From the NCBI GenBank assembly GCA_030248065.1, contig JASAMV010001506.1, positions 164,562-228,561 on the forward strand: 64,000 nucleotides of DNA. Direction: 5' to 3'. Both the position numbers and the translations under genes were made by a program. Below, piece by piece: positions 48,132 through 59,651 of the stretch; the first letter of the stretch is position 1; each line of letters begins with the position of its first letter. The notes beneath the pieces were generated by a model. That model did no database searches, was not told the DNA's origin, and saw only the letters and a program-made list of their open reading frames with translations. Origin of the DNA: Rhynchonema sp. JSB1_4. Its lineage: Eukaryota > Nematoda > Chromadorea > Monhysterida > Xyalidae.

Positions 48132-51100
48132 ATGTTCACGTTGATGGCCTTGTTGCTGGTCCTCAAAAACGGTACGTGCTTTTTTGCTTTCCTTTTCGGG
48201 CTTGAAGACCGTTCGGGTATTAGTTACTGGGACAGCCATGTGCACACAAACACCTTCCGCGCCGATTCAAATTAACGCTGCCACTTTCATATCGCAAACT
48301 GCAGTGAAAACAAAAATCGCATGATTGCCATCAAGTTCGAAATACGGCCAGCTGTGTACTCTTTTGACGGGCCCTTTCGACCCCATTGTCACATAGATGG
48401 GTGGTGCACAAGGTCATCATCAGTGCGAATGCACCAAATGGACAAACCAGATCGACATATAACCATTTAGATGCATTATATAGTTTCTCCGATCATGACA
48501 CAGTCGATGGCCATTTTCGACACGGTCACGTGTGCATCAATGTGTCGGCAACACGCCGATTGTCCTCGACACGCCACGTGTCGCATTCTCACTGATTTGG
48601 GCTGTGGCATTTGTTTGTGTCATGTTGGCTTCAGGACGGTTGACGGATCTTGTGTGCAAGGTATATGATATTGTGGATTTGTGATTGATATGGTTTTCAG
48701 ACCTTATTCGTATATGTCATAACACGAACGCTACGTGTATGTGTACTGACCGCCTGTTTCGATCGCAGATGAGGGGTGAGCGAGGTTATCGTCAGTGCGA
48801 ATGCGCCAGATGTCCGTGTAATCCCAAACAGTATGCGCGCTGCTTAAAACACGATGGCCACTGTATTTGGCATCGGCACTTGGCATCGCAGCACGATGCA
48901 CAGCGAGCTACATACATTCATAATCATCCGGTTTCATATGGCGCATGCATGGGTAAGTTCAACAGTGCACCATTAAACACTTCAGGAGCACCACTTGACT
49001 CCACGTTGTCGACGACAAGTGAACCTCATTCAGGCCCCACAGTGTCACCTGGCAAATCCGCGTCAAAACTTTCCTCAACCGACAAGCGAGCAATTGGAGC
49101 AAATCAGCCGATAATGCCCCTGCCGGTCACTTTAGACCCGGTGCTGGCCCGACCCACTGAAATCACAAGTCCCAATTCACCAACCACTCCTGCCCCAACA
49201 ACAACAACAACACCGGTCCGAATTCCCGAGCCCAGTTTTCGGCGTGGCGTGGCCCCGATTCCTGATAATCCGGATGCGCGCTGGATTTGTCCGACAGTGC
49301 CCCCTGATTGTCAAGGGAAACGCGTGCGACATGCAGCTGCGTCGATTGAGAATGCAGACACCGACAATCCACTGGCTGTCGTCACGGAGACCTTACTGCA
49401 ATACGGTGCGTGCATGGGTGGTGGGCTGGCTGATGTTTCACTTGGCGATAGCGTGTTGACAAATATTGCGAATTTTCAGGTTGCCAGGATGCGGATGATT
49501 TCAAACCACCCGTTAACTGTCCAAACATGCCATTCGGCTTTGAATGCGAGGTATATTATTGCAATATAATGCTACGGGGTGTTGCGCAAAGATATATACA
49601 TACAAATTATTGCCTTATTTTTCAATCATTGATTCGTCAAACATTTTTTTGTTTTTTTTTTCAGTTGGCCAACGTTTTTCCTTCACTGAACATTGTTTTT
49701 GTGAGAACATCCGAGTGCATTGTTTTTTGTGCATTCTCTCACCCAGTTTTGTGCAGGGCACGGAACATTTTTTTAGTCGACAAAAACCGCTGACGTGATA
49801 TTCCAAAGCACCGAGTGTTCTCTTGAGACGATTAGCTGCACTAAATGGCACACTGCAAACAAACATCACAACAAGCACAGTGAGGAACACACTAGTGCAT
49901 TGTGAACTGTAGTCCCCAATCAGCTAACGAATCAATATTATAAAGCTACTTTAGCTGAGCTATAGTCCAACAATAGCTAATGCAGAATTTATGTCCACTG
50001 CGTTGGCTGATCCGCCAAGCACATAACGCGTGATGCAACATTACAAGCACAGACAGGCAGTCAGCTTTGGCTGCGTGGGTGTGTTTATAATGTTGCATCA
50101 CGCGTTATGTGCTTGGCGGATCAGGCAACGCAGTGGACATAAATTCTGCATTAGCTGTTGTTGGACTATACATACCCTGTATTTCTGCATGGTGAGTGCA
50201 TGCGTATTCTCGTTCATAACTTTTGTCAGATTTTGGTCGAGTAATAAAATCTGATCATTCTTATTCTGCACGCGTAAACTGCGCGCGTACTAAAACACGT
50301 GTCACGTCAGCAGTCATGGCATGTATGTTTACAATTTATCGAAAGTGATCACTAAAATTCATGAACGCGTTCACCGTCCAAATTCAGGGTAACAGTGATT
50401 GTCTAACGGTGGCGTCCAACGTGAGCTACTGCATCTGTGACTATCGGCACACCGGACTTTCGTGTCACACGTTGAAGACAAATCCGTGCGAACAATTTGA
50501 TTCTCGTTCGTTCAATGTTTTATTTTTCTCACCTTTTTGTCATGCACAATTCTACACTTTCTCCCGAGAAACTGGCTTTGGTTTAGACTCAGCATTCAAT
50601 CATGAAACATCATCCAATAGCAACACAAGCACCCGATATCATAATATTTCTTATAGCGCCTCGTCCCTACTCGATCCTCGCGGGCAAACGTTTCCGACAT
50701 CGACTGCCGTTCCAGCTGCATACAGGGTCGATCATCACGCGACATTTTGTGCCAAACTTGGACTTCTGCCTCAGATTGTGCCAATGGGCGGGATTCACAC
50801 AGTTGGTGCACACTTCTGGCTGCAACTAGCTGATGTTTCAGTATCTTCAGCAACACACACGGTGGCTCTATTCCACATTGTATAGGTCCGACGCATGTGT
50901 GCCCAGTTCAGATTTTGCGCTTCGCAATATTTTGCCGGACCTAAACGGGCGCAACTGTAAAAAGTACATACATACATACATTCCTGCATGACTCGCTCGT
51001 TCGCACCGTGAAACATCAGCAATTTTTCATGGTCACCTACAAATGAAACCCTTTTTTGACTCACTGATGTTTCACGCCAGCTACAATATGGTACTTATAT

Positions 51101-51285
51101 CTATGTTTCCTTTGCAGATGTTGGTCGTTCAACGTTGGCCGTATCCATGGTCATTTAGTGTGTGAATTGCTCAGTGTGCGCGCAGTGCATGGCTCAGCGC
51201 TATTCTCGTGGCTGAGAAGCGAACCGAACTGGACGTATGTGGTGCCGTTTGCCAGATATCCGAGAAGTATTCGAACACAATAGGT
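48132..51285 (+). CDS. Secreted EGF-like/cysteine-rich protein with Thr/Pro-rich linker
   Basis: Exon 48132-48171 starts a signal peptide (MFTLMALLLVLKN). Exon 48484-48660 joins in phase and gives an EGF/EB-like module: ASMCRQHADCPRHATC, CGICLCHVGF. Exon 48701-49417 adds CHNTNATCMC, CECARCPC, then a Ser/Thr/Pro linker (TTPAPTTTTTP) and ends YGACMG; the phrase YGACMG also occurs mid-exon after HNHPVS. Exon 49480-49550 (PVNCPNMPFGFECE) joins in phase to 50388 onwards, which completes an EGF-like module: SYCICDYRHTGLSC. Beyond that the end of the exon is uncertain. A later part (about 50716-50825) has FCAKLGLLPQI and FWLQL, and 51119-51285 has LRSEPNW, faintly like a C-type lectin fold. Likely a surface or matrix protein. 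Confidence 0.5.
49961..50170. mobile_element. Near-perfect palindromic foldback element
   Basis: Arms of about 85 bases (49961-50045 and 50085-50170) differ at only a few positions around a 40-base loop. Ends are TATAGTCCAACAA and its inverse TTGTTGGACTATA. It is in the intron 49551-50387 of the EGF-like gene. Confidence 0.85.
51008..51075. mobile_element. 68-base element with perfect GTGAAACATCAG ends
   Basis: GTGAAACATCAG (51008-51019) and CTGATGTTTCAC (51064-51075) are exact inverse copies around a 44-base core. It is the most compact case of the word that recurs across the window. Confidence 0.55.
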
Positions 51286-51837
51286 AGTCTTCTTTTCTCC
51301 AAGTTCAGCTGTACAGTCATTTATTTACATAATCTAATGATTAAGAAATATAAATCGTCATGTGCACGATCACAAATGATGATCGAATTACTATTATCTT
51401 TGACATGAATGAAAATAATAATGGTCAAATTCTCGAAAGCGCAACCAACCAACCGCCCCAAACATGGCGATTCCAGCAGCGTTTTAACGCTCGCATGTTT
51501 TGGGAATAATAGGGGATTTACGCAGCGATGTGGAGAGCGTAAGGTATATCAAATACACTGTTGCGCAACCGCCACCAGTGGCAGTGGCGCTTTCGAGAAC
51601 TTAGGCCCATGAGTTTCGTTCGGTTCTGTGGATAATTGTTGATAGCTAATGTGCTGTTACGGCATACACCTAGTACTTCAAATAAAAACAAAAAACGCGA
51701 GACACCCAGAAATATAACGGCAAACTTGAAACACAACAACAATTGAACAACGAAACAAAACTTAAATTTGAGGTTCAAAATATCTTCATGAGAAATATTA
51801 CTTATTACCGTTTTTCAGCGATTTTATATTTATTTTA
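51286..51837. other. Spacer between convergent gene ends
   Basis: Between the EGF-like gene (+) and the second Amt gene (-). A stretch near 51494-51541 resembles 43968-44018 (GCATGTTTTGGG, GGAGAGCGT). No gene recognised. An AATAAA on the minus strand overlaps the Amt stop codon (51834-51839). Confidence 0.45.
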
Positions 51838-54800
51838 TTATGTCATTTTCGTTTGAAATCGAAACTCGGAACACAACTTCTTTATCTGGGCACAATTGAA
51901 TGGTTGTTAACGAATTTTACCTGAATAACGCTTATAATTTTGATATTTTTTTCAACTCTAAAAAATCATATTTTCGTGACATCTGAACATACCGCAGCCG
52001 GCTGTTCTGGATCCCCATTGTTCCAGGCTTTGATTGTTGGTGGATCTGCCTTGTGATGTTTCACTGTAACAGATGCGGGTCGCGATTTTGCTCTGTTTTG
52101 AAGTGCGCCTGCGAAGTGTTGAAAAACAATAATCGCGTGAAAAGCTTATGCGTAAATCTAAGTGAAAGCCTGAATCCGCACAAACATGTGCCCAAACCTA
52201 AAATAAGGCATGCGTCCTAAAAGTATTCAGCACAAAGCCTAAATCTATATCCGACTGCAACTGTAATCCCACAAGCCTAACCAATCTCCCTTAAGTACAT
52301 ACCTGATCCATGCTCCTCCTCAATGGCGTGTTGAAGACTTTTCCTAATCTCAGCCACATGACTCGCATCCGACATGTGATTGGGTATGTGACGCAAACCT
52401 CGAACGTCGCGATTGGCCATGTCGATTAGATGGTCGATCATCTGTGATTGGTTGATGGGTGGACTTAAATTTACATATAGTATAGTCGTTTTGGTGACAT
52501 TTGCAGCTTGTCTCTGACGAAAAGTGCCACAGATCGGATCAGATAAATTGAACGTATCATCTGACCGGCACTGCGTCTCTCAAAATGACAGACGCGGAAT
52601 ATTCAACTATGCAACCATAGCAATATCGGCTTTCCCAAAATATTATTTGAAGTCAAAATGGCAGCCGTGCATCAGATAACAAAGACAAGACCGTACAGAT
52701 ATCATCGTGGTTGGTACTGCATCTACCATACGCTTTTACCTACACACGGCAAGACGGCATTATGTGAACATGACCATAATCTTACCGTCTGAATCATTTT
52801 GTCCACATCGCTCATCTGTCGTTCGGCTGGGTGGTGCGCGATCGTTTTCGAGAATGCCTGTGTGCATTTATTGTTGTAGACATTGCAGACATTGGTTACA
52901 AGATCTGCTTTGGTATTCTTTTATAGGGATATGAACAGAATTACTGACGACACTATAAATTTCGACCGCGTGAATGCGCTGTTCACAGACATCCAGAGAA
53001 CCAGCTTTACGCTGGTCGAAATTAGTGACATCATTAAATCTTAAAATATATAATGAAAAGCATCGGCCAAGAATACATATATTTCAGCAAAACGATATCA
53101 TGTCACAATTTCTTAATTGAACAACCTGTTCGAATTTGATCATGAAACTCTCGTGTCGCGCGTCGTGTTCCACCCAATCGGCGCCCATCAGTTCGTGCTC
53201 TTCGCTCATTCTCGGATTGAATGTCGCTTTGAACATCATAAATATGGCCACCGTCATAATCTGGACGGAAATGTATGCGGTGTGCCATTGATGTGAAATG
53301 TTCATACAATGTCATTCAAAAATACATGATTAAAAATATTAAATTTTGTATTAATAAATATGTGGATTATTTACATTATATTAATGTACATAAAATGAAC
53401 TTAACGTTTGAGACGCTATAAATGTGACCAACCATGCTCCAAGCAGACATCAGCGCTACGCCCAGTAGTTGAATGCCAAATTGATGGAACGTACCACCGA
53501 CTAAGAAGCCCTTGTTGTCACCTGTGAATGAGATAAAGATGAATGATTGTTGTCTTCAATCCTTGTTTCAATTTTGGGATGATCCCCCTGCTAAATTTTT
53601 CAGTCAAAATGCTTGGCTGTAGAATTTTCAAAACAGTGCAAAAAACAGTTGGGTGTAAAGCCTCTGTGTAAACATGAAGCATTGCCGGATGTTAGCGTGT
53701 AATGTTTTGCGTTCCAACCGAGCTCTTCACACCGACCTTTACGCCCAACTCCAGTTTACATCGTTTCGAAAAGTCCACCCTTTGAACCTTGAGTGCTCAC
53801 AAGAAGGAGCTTCTCAAATTAAAGAAACAAGTTAGACTATAAATAATCATCTCACCCAATTGTCCAAAATGCGGATCATTTCCGAACACCCCAACACCAA
53901 GTGTGCCAATCACCGCAGCCCCGTAATGGACGGGCACCGCGCCGACCGGGTCATCAACACGCACATGGGGTAGGAACCACGTTAGGAAACACGCAAACAA
54001 CGATGCTGGAACACGGTGGAAACAAGCGTTGCTTTCAGATGTGAAAAAAATCAGTAGTAAGTTCACCAGTAATAAGTTCTCCGTTTCGACCAGTTTTCAC
54101 AGACACGCAAGCTTATATATCATCAGTGCGAATACACCAGATGTGTGTATACACATATTTGTATGCTTATACACGCGGTACCAAAATATTCGCGCCAAAG
54201 CAGCGCCCATTTCACCAACCGACTGAGCCCATAATGAGACTGGCCAACGGACTGAACACCCCACAGCCGGCAGTGACACCAACCAGACCACCAAGTACAC
54301 CAGTGATGATGTAGCCGACGTCGTAGATACGACCGCGCGACAGCACGTAGCCTGACAGATGAAGGAAACGTGTAATGTGCATGGTATCAAATTTGGTGAT
54401 CGGATAAATTTCTACCTTGGTTTTGTGGTATATGTATGTTTTCAATGAATGATGATACCTGGGAACAGCCTTTACGCTGGTCAAAACTGGTGGCATTAGT
54501 GAATCTTGAAAAGCGTGTACGGTATAGTAGGAACAAATAACGTTGATCCTATAAAGTCAAACCAACTTAGACACTTCTCCAATTTATATATTTTTTTGAA
54601 AAAGACTGAGAATATTTCCATTCTCGCTCCCCTTACCCCATAGAATGCCGGCAATTCCGCCACCGATCGACCCGTTCAACGTATTGATGCCGACTTTTGC
54701 CGCCAATTTCCAGGTGTCATTTTCGATGCCGAATGTGCTGCCACAATTGAATGCCAGCCACGCCCACCACAACATGAACGTGCCTGAATTATAAATGAAA

Positions 54801-56632
54801 GGAGTGTTCCGTATTCGTTGGTATAGTAAATTTCCAAATTCGCTGCCGCACAGTAAAATACGCCCCATAGTTAATGTCAAGTTATAAACCCGAACGCTAA
54901 CCATGCGCGGTTTTGAAACATTGCGCGCAGCTGCCTGGCTGGCTGGCAAGCTGCGTGTGTGTTGGCTGTCCGAGTGTTTCACAAGTTGAATTTCGGGTTT
55001 AGAACCGGACTATGGGGCGTACTTTACTGCGAAGCAGCGAATTTGGAAATTTACCATAGTGTTTTAAAAGTTTTAGTGTCACGTTTCATTATTGTACCTA
55101 ACTAGCTTGTATGCAATGCTAGTATGTATCCGGTTTCCCACTGTGAAACATCAAGCCGCGAGCATTGCACTTTACGCTTGAGTTGGCATGTGCGCTTGGC
55201 ATGACCAAACTGCTGATGTTTCGCTGTATGGTTTTCTTAATGTTCCCACTCACCAGTGAGCGCAGTCACCGGAGAGCTCATACTGTATCGCTCACTACCG
55301 CCGGGCTCAAATCGGCCGATACGAGGTCCAAGCAGGATGGCCGCAATCAACGCACTGGCTCCGCCTGAAAATTTGGGTTCGGCATTCAGGCACAATTTAT
55401 AGGCTTGAAAATCAAGTAGCACTTTCTAACCAGTCAAATGGACGACACAAGCGCCGGCAAAATCATGGAATCCCATTTCGGCCAAGAACCCGCCCCCGTT
55501 CCAGGCCCAACTTGCTGGAAACACATAGACAAACGTGTTCAGGACGGAGAACCAGATGTAGGCCGATAGTTTCATGCGTTCGGCTATCGCACCTGTGATT
55601 GGATCAAAACATTAAGTCATTTAGTTTATGCAATAAATGTTGTCAATTAATTTTAGTATTGTCGGCATTGGGACCACTTCTCATTGACACACAAGTTAGC
55701 TGTGATGTTGCGCACGTCAAACCAGACCGTATGCGTGAATTTAGGATGACGTGACTACGCGGTGCATTCGCACTGACACGATGACCTTGGTACGCCGCGC
55801 GTCTGTGAAAACAGGTCAACTAATATTGCGCCAATCCATGTAATAGGGTATCAGGACCAGGATATGTATGTGTGTATCATCACTGTCTCAACCAGGATTC
55901 GAACCCTAAACCTTTCGACTCCTGCACTCATCCACCCAATTGAGCTACGGCAACGCAAGAACGCATATACCTGACACAATTGTTGTAGCGGCCGTTGCGA
56001 ATGAGAACTGGAACACGTATCGTGTGTAGAACGTTCCCATCGTATTGTAGTCGGTCGCTTCGGCGAAAAAGTCGCCATAACCGCAAAACCAGTTGGAAGG
56101 GTTGCCGAAACTCAGACCGTAGCCGAATGCCCAGTACGTCACTCCACCTGACAATATAGGCATGGAGGCAGGTATTATGATTTGTGAACAAATTGGTAAA
56201 TGTATTGAAATGTTTTGCAAATTTGACCAGCGTAAAAGTTATGCCCTGAACGCTACTTTCATGCAGATCAAATTTTCGAAGTCCAAAACCAAACATCAAA
56301 AATCACACAGTCAGGCTCCAAACAAACCCCGACACTGATGCCAGCAACCAGTTTCAGTGTACATACTTGGCCCATAGTTTCATAGTTTGCTGCCTAAAAA
56401 CCAAAGAAGAAGCCGGCGCAGACTCACCCAGGCACACGTCGACCACATTCTTTACCATGATGTTGGCGATGTTCTTGGTGGACACGAATCCGGCCTCCAA
56501 CAGTCCGAAGCCCGACTGCATGGTCAGAATGAGGAACGAATTCGACAGAATCCATGCACAATCCCCAGCCGAAATCTCCTCGAACGTCGTTGGGGCGGTG
56601 GAGTTGTCGAAAGTCGCGTTGTGATTCGTCAT
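51838..56632 (-). CDS. amt: Ammonium transporter (Amt/MEP family), copy 2, complete
   Basis: Twelve exons on the minus strand: 56632-56428, 56147-55971, 55592-55431, 55364-55254, 54783-54637, 54351-54220, 54005-53856, 53521-53433, 53260-53126, 52441-52303, 52108-51993, 51885-51838. They sum to 1611 bases, 536 residues. Landmarks: WILSNSFLILTMQSGFGLLE (TM1), FGNPSNWFCG, SGAIAERMKL, DFAGACVVHLTGGASAL with the first pore His, GTFMLWWAWLAFNCGSTFG, VDDPVGAVPVHYGAAVIG with the second pore His, and GDNKGFLVGG. The cytoplasmic C-tail is long (about 130 residues) with charged helices (IEEEHGS, SLQHAIEEE). Intron phases agree with the copy at 37775. Introns hold several foldbacks and a tRNA-like unit. 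The 5' end and upstream region are repeated at 63983. Confidence 0.94.
53625..53785. mobile_element. Decayed copy of the 41499-41731 foldback
   Basis: AAACAGTTGGGTGTAAAG near the left and TTTACGCCCAACTCC near the right match the arms of the 41499 element; GAAGCATTGCC and GTAATGTTTTGCG match its loop. It is in an Amt intron. Confidence 0.6.
54822..55060. mobile_element. Foldback element, TATAGTAAATTTC family
   Basis: TATAGTAAATTTCCAAATTC at 54822 pairs with GAATTTGGAAATTTACCATA at the right end, and CACAGTAAAATACGCCCCAT pairs with TATGGGGCGTACTTTACTGC. About 240 bases in the Amt intron 54784-55253. A relative with TATAGTAAATTTCTAATTTC ends is at 61932-62215. Confidence 0.75.
55143..55224. mobile_element. 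Short element with GTGAAACATCA ends
   Basis: GTGAAACATCA at the left and TGATGTTTCGC at the right, one mismatch, 82 bases, in the same Amt intron as 54822-55060. Confidence 0.45.
55755..55818. repeat. Interspersed repeat, copy 3 (GGTGCATTCGCACTGA family)
   Basis: GGTGCATTCGCACTGA, CGATGACC and GTCTGTGAAAACAGGTC match the order in 41205-41279. It lies beside the tRNA-like unit in an Amt intron. Confidence 0.5.
55835..55951 (-). mobile_element. tRNA-derived SINE-like unit
   Basis: On the minus strand the unit starts GCCGTAGCTCAATTGGGTGG (from 55951), which matches a tRNA A box, and has a perfect B box GGTTCGAATCC at 55905-55895, about 35 bases on. The 3' side that should pair with GCCGTAG to close an acceptor stem does not do so, and unrelated sequence follows. 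This fits a SINE with a tRNA-like head better than a working tRNA gene. It lies in the Amt intron 55593-55970. Confidence 0.55.
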
Positions 56633-58422
56633 TTTGATTCTGTAGTTGATTCTTCGCTTTTTTTCCTGGAATCTGGGGAGAAATCAAGTTTTTTAAATCT
56701 GATTCGTTAAGAAAACTGCCTTGGCAACAGCGCTATGTACGCACTAAGTTAATGTCGTTGAGACAGCCTTCGCGAAACACCCGGGACAACGGTTAATTGT
56801 GGTGCTGAGGCCTTGGCCTTTGCGTTCTTTGTGAACCTCGTCTATAAACGCTTTCGACTTCTGAGCAAACGTTGTTAAGATTGAATGTGCGCGTTTTTCT
56901 TTCCAAATCACAGCCTGCAACGTTGCAAGTGCATGCTAATTTTCATCGTGAAAGCTGCCTTTGTTCTGAATTGCTACAGTAACGAACATCAGGTTCAATT
57001 TTGCAAAGACAACCGAGAAAAGTGCTACCGGAAGATCGGTTTAGTAAACGACAAACGTTCTGACTCGTTCTAGATGATAATCAAAAAGTTTCATTTGAGC
57101 AGGATAATCTGATTTAATCACAGGAGCATTAAATTTAAGCACTCTCTCACAGCTGGCACGCAGCCGTCCAAGTCCTTAGATTTTGAATTAAGTTTTGAAA
57201 ATTTTTCAAGGATTAGTTGTTTTTGGTAAACAAACCCGGGTACACATCACAAGGTTTTTTAATTGACCCCCATTTAGGCTGCGGTGTGCTGTACAGTCTC
57301 CCAGGACACATATGCGTAAATTATTGTGAATGAATTACTGCAGGTTTTGCAAGCGAACCTTAGCTCAATTTCATTTGTTTTCCTGGATTACAAACTCGTG
57401 CGAACAAGGCTTATTAAGATGTATCCTAGACATGAAAACTGTCTATGTACCTGCCTCACGGACTTGGCCATGTGCATTGTGATTTTATGTGAACACCTCA
57501 GGGCTCCCTTAGTCACAGTAGAAAATGGAAATGAAACAAAACATTTTCTGCAGCAGTCGTGTTTTGGCATATGACAAAAACACTTTCTGTTCCGGTCAAT
57601 TTTCGGCCGCCGATTGATCAGCATTTACGTAGAAAATGTTTTGGTTAATTTCCACTTTCCATTTTCCAGTATGCCCCTAGTCATATTGGAAAATGGAAAT
57701 GGAAAACTTGGACATAGAAAATATTTTCATTTCCATTTTCCACTATGAAGGGCGCCCTAACAGAGTACTTGTATCAGTTAGAACAACTTACAAAAAACAG
57801 ATGATACTTTCTCATAGAGTTCTTTCCTGTCTGTTCGAGCTTCAAAGACATGAGAACCAAACTTTATATCTGCCAGCTAATTCACCCCCACACGGAAAGT
57901 TTGCATCAAACAAACAAATACGGTACCTACTTTTTAAAAATTGCATATGCCAATGGCAATAATCTGCATGGCTTACACGCGTTGCTGATACATTACGTTC
58001 AGTAACTTGCAATTATTTTCATGATTCAGACAATTTTAATTAGCTGTATTTGACAGTGATCAGTTTTGGTTGCGGTCAAATTAAAATGTTTGCATGCTGA
58101 GACCGGAAATTGTATTTTTTGAGTCATCTAAACGAGGGCTAGTCACGCATTAAAATACCTGTTTACTGGCAACGTAATCTCCAAACGAATGCTGACAATG
58201 GCAACGTGACTATTCAATTCAATAATATTGGAAAGGGCGCAAAATTCATGGTTAAGGGTCTTTTTGCAATCGATGAGTAACGTGAGACAATGACTGCCCA
58301 GTTTCCCAACTCACATGCTTTGAGAAAATTTGATATAATCTAAAAATAAGAACACTGCATTACGCTTACACCAAGTCATCAACTACACCTTTTTTTACTA
58401 TATAATACGTATAATAAATTTC

Positions 58423-58505
58423 TAACCCCCCACCCCAAACCACACACAAGCTCACTACTGTATGTACGTACATAAAAACCCCAAAACAACCCTAGAAATA
58501 CAGTA
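58423..58505. other. C-rich stretch replacing a foldback found in the other arm
   Basis: Where the right arm has an intact 284-base foldback (61932-62215), the left arm has about 83 bases of C-rich, A-rich sequence between ATAATAAATTTCTAA and AGAAATACAGTA. These edges look like the outer ends of the same foldback. Confidence 0.6.
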
Positions 58506-59615
58506 CCCCACTCGCCATCCTTATACATACCTATCAAAAAGTGACCGCAAAGTGCACTTTCGGTCCCTTTTCTGGCCACATGTATCACATTGGTAGCCAC
58601 AGGCAGCACAGCACAATCGCACCTACGCTGAAGCACATCGGACAGAAAAAAGTGCCCGAAAGTACACTTCCGGTCACTTTTAAATAGGTAAGGAGGGAGA
58701 GTACGATATGCACTTTCATAGTGGCAAGCATTTTCATCCACAAACGCCAAGAGCTTGCTACCAAAAGAGGGATAGCGAGCCTCGATACAAATAAGGCTAA
58801 ATCGTATCGTGGCGTAAAGGATCCTTCCGTGTCTTTTCATACCGGGACCAAAAGACGATTTTTGATATTTTTGCGAGAAATGTGGAAGCTCGAAAACGTA
58901 TCAATCTTTATTCTCTATTTAATCCGAAAATTGAAAAAAAAAACGAAAAATTTCATGGATATACCACCGGCTAAATCCATGCCATGCAGGTCAAATTCAA
59001 TGATCGGCTTGAAGCCGTGTGTTGCTGTACTTTTGCAAAACATTAACCAAAATTATTTTGAACTTTCCACGGCAAATTGTGAAATTAACCAGCTGCGAGG
59101 CAGTGATGCTGCTGAACAGTGTGCTGTGCGCTGGTCAACATAATGTAAATGAGTCAATGGAACTGATCCCATCCTACTGATTGTTGGCGTGATCGGGTGC
59201 GCTACTCGCTTTGTTCCGGCTTTGTTGCTGGCGACAATTTTCGGCTGTTTGTTGTTGGGGGGGGGGGGCGTTTGGTAAAGCAGATCGAAAGTTTTGATTG
59301 TGAGAACTGGCTGGGACATTTTGTAAAAAGAAGGCGAGTTTTTCACGTGGAACACATATGTAATTGCACGGCGAACTGCGCCAACACGAGCCCGATTCTC
59401 GGAGGTGGTGTGCTTACAAAAACGAATAAAAAGAGAAAATCTTCATGCGCCACGTTGTATTGTATAGAACGTGTAACATTTCCCAAATCAGCAGCCACGT
59501 GTGAATGTTTCACTATCTGCCATCTCCGAAATCGGGGCTCGTGTTGGCGTGGTGTCGCTATAGTTTAGCTGTTGCTCATGGTTTACGTGAGGTTGGGCCA
59601 TTTCTCGCACCTCAC

Positions 59616-59651
59616 GCCCCCCCGCGCCCCCCCGCGCCCCCCCGCGCCCCC
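59616..59651. repeat. GCGCCCCCC short tandem repeat
   Basis: Three to four copies of CCCCCCGCG; mirrored at 60797-60830 in the right arm. Confidence 0.8.

Noticed and set aside
2695..55224. Introns created by elements with TGATGTTTCA ends (introner-like)
   Set aside because: The word is not placed at both intron ends and also occurs in exons, so it does not define intron borders.
55880..55951. Working tRNA gene
   Set aside because: The acceptor stem does not close and the anticodon arm is unclear.
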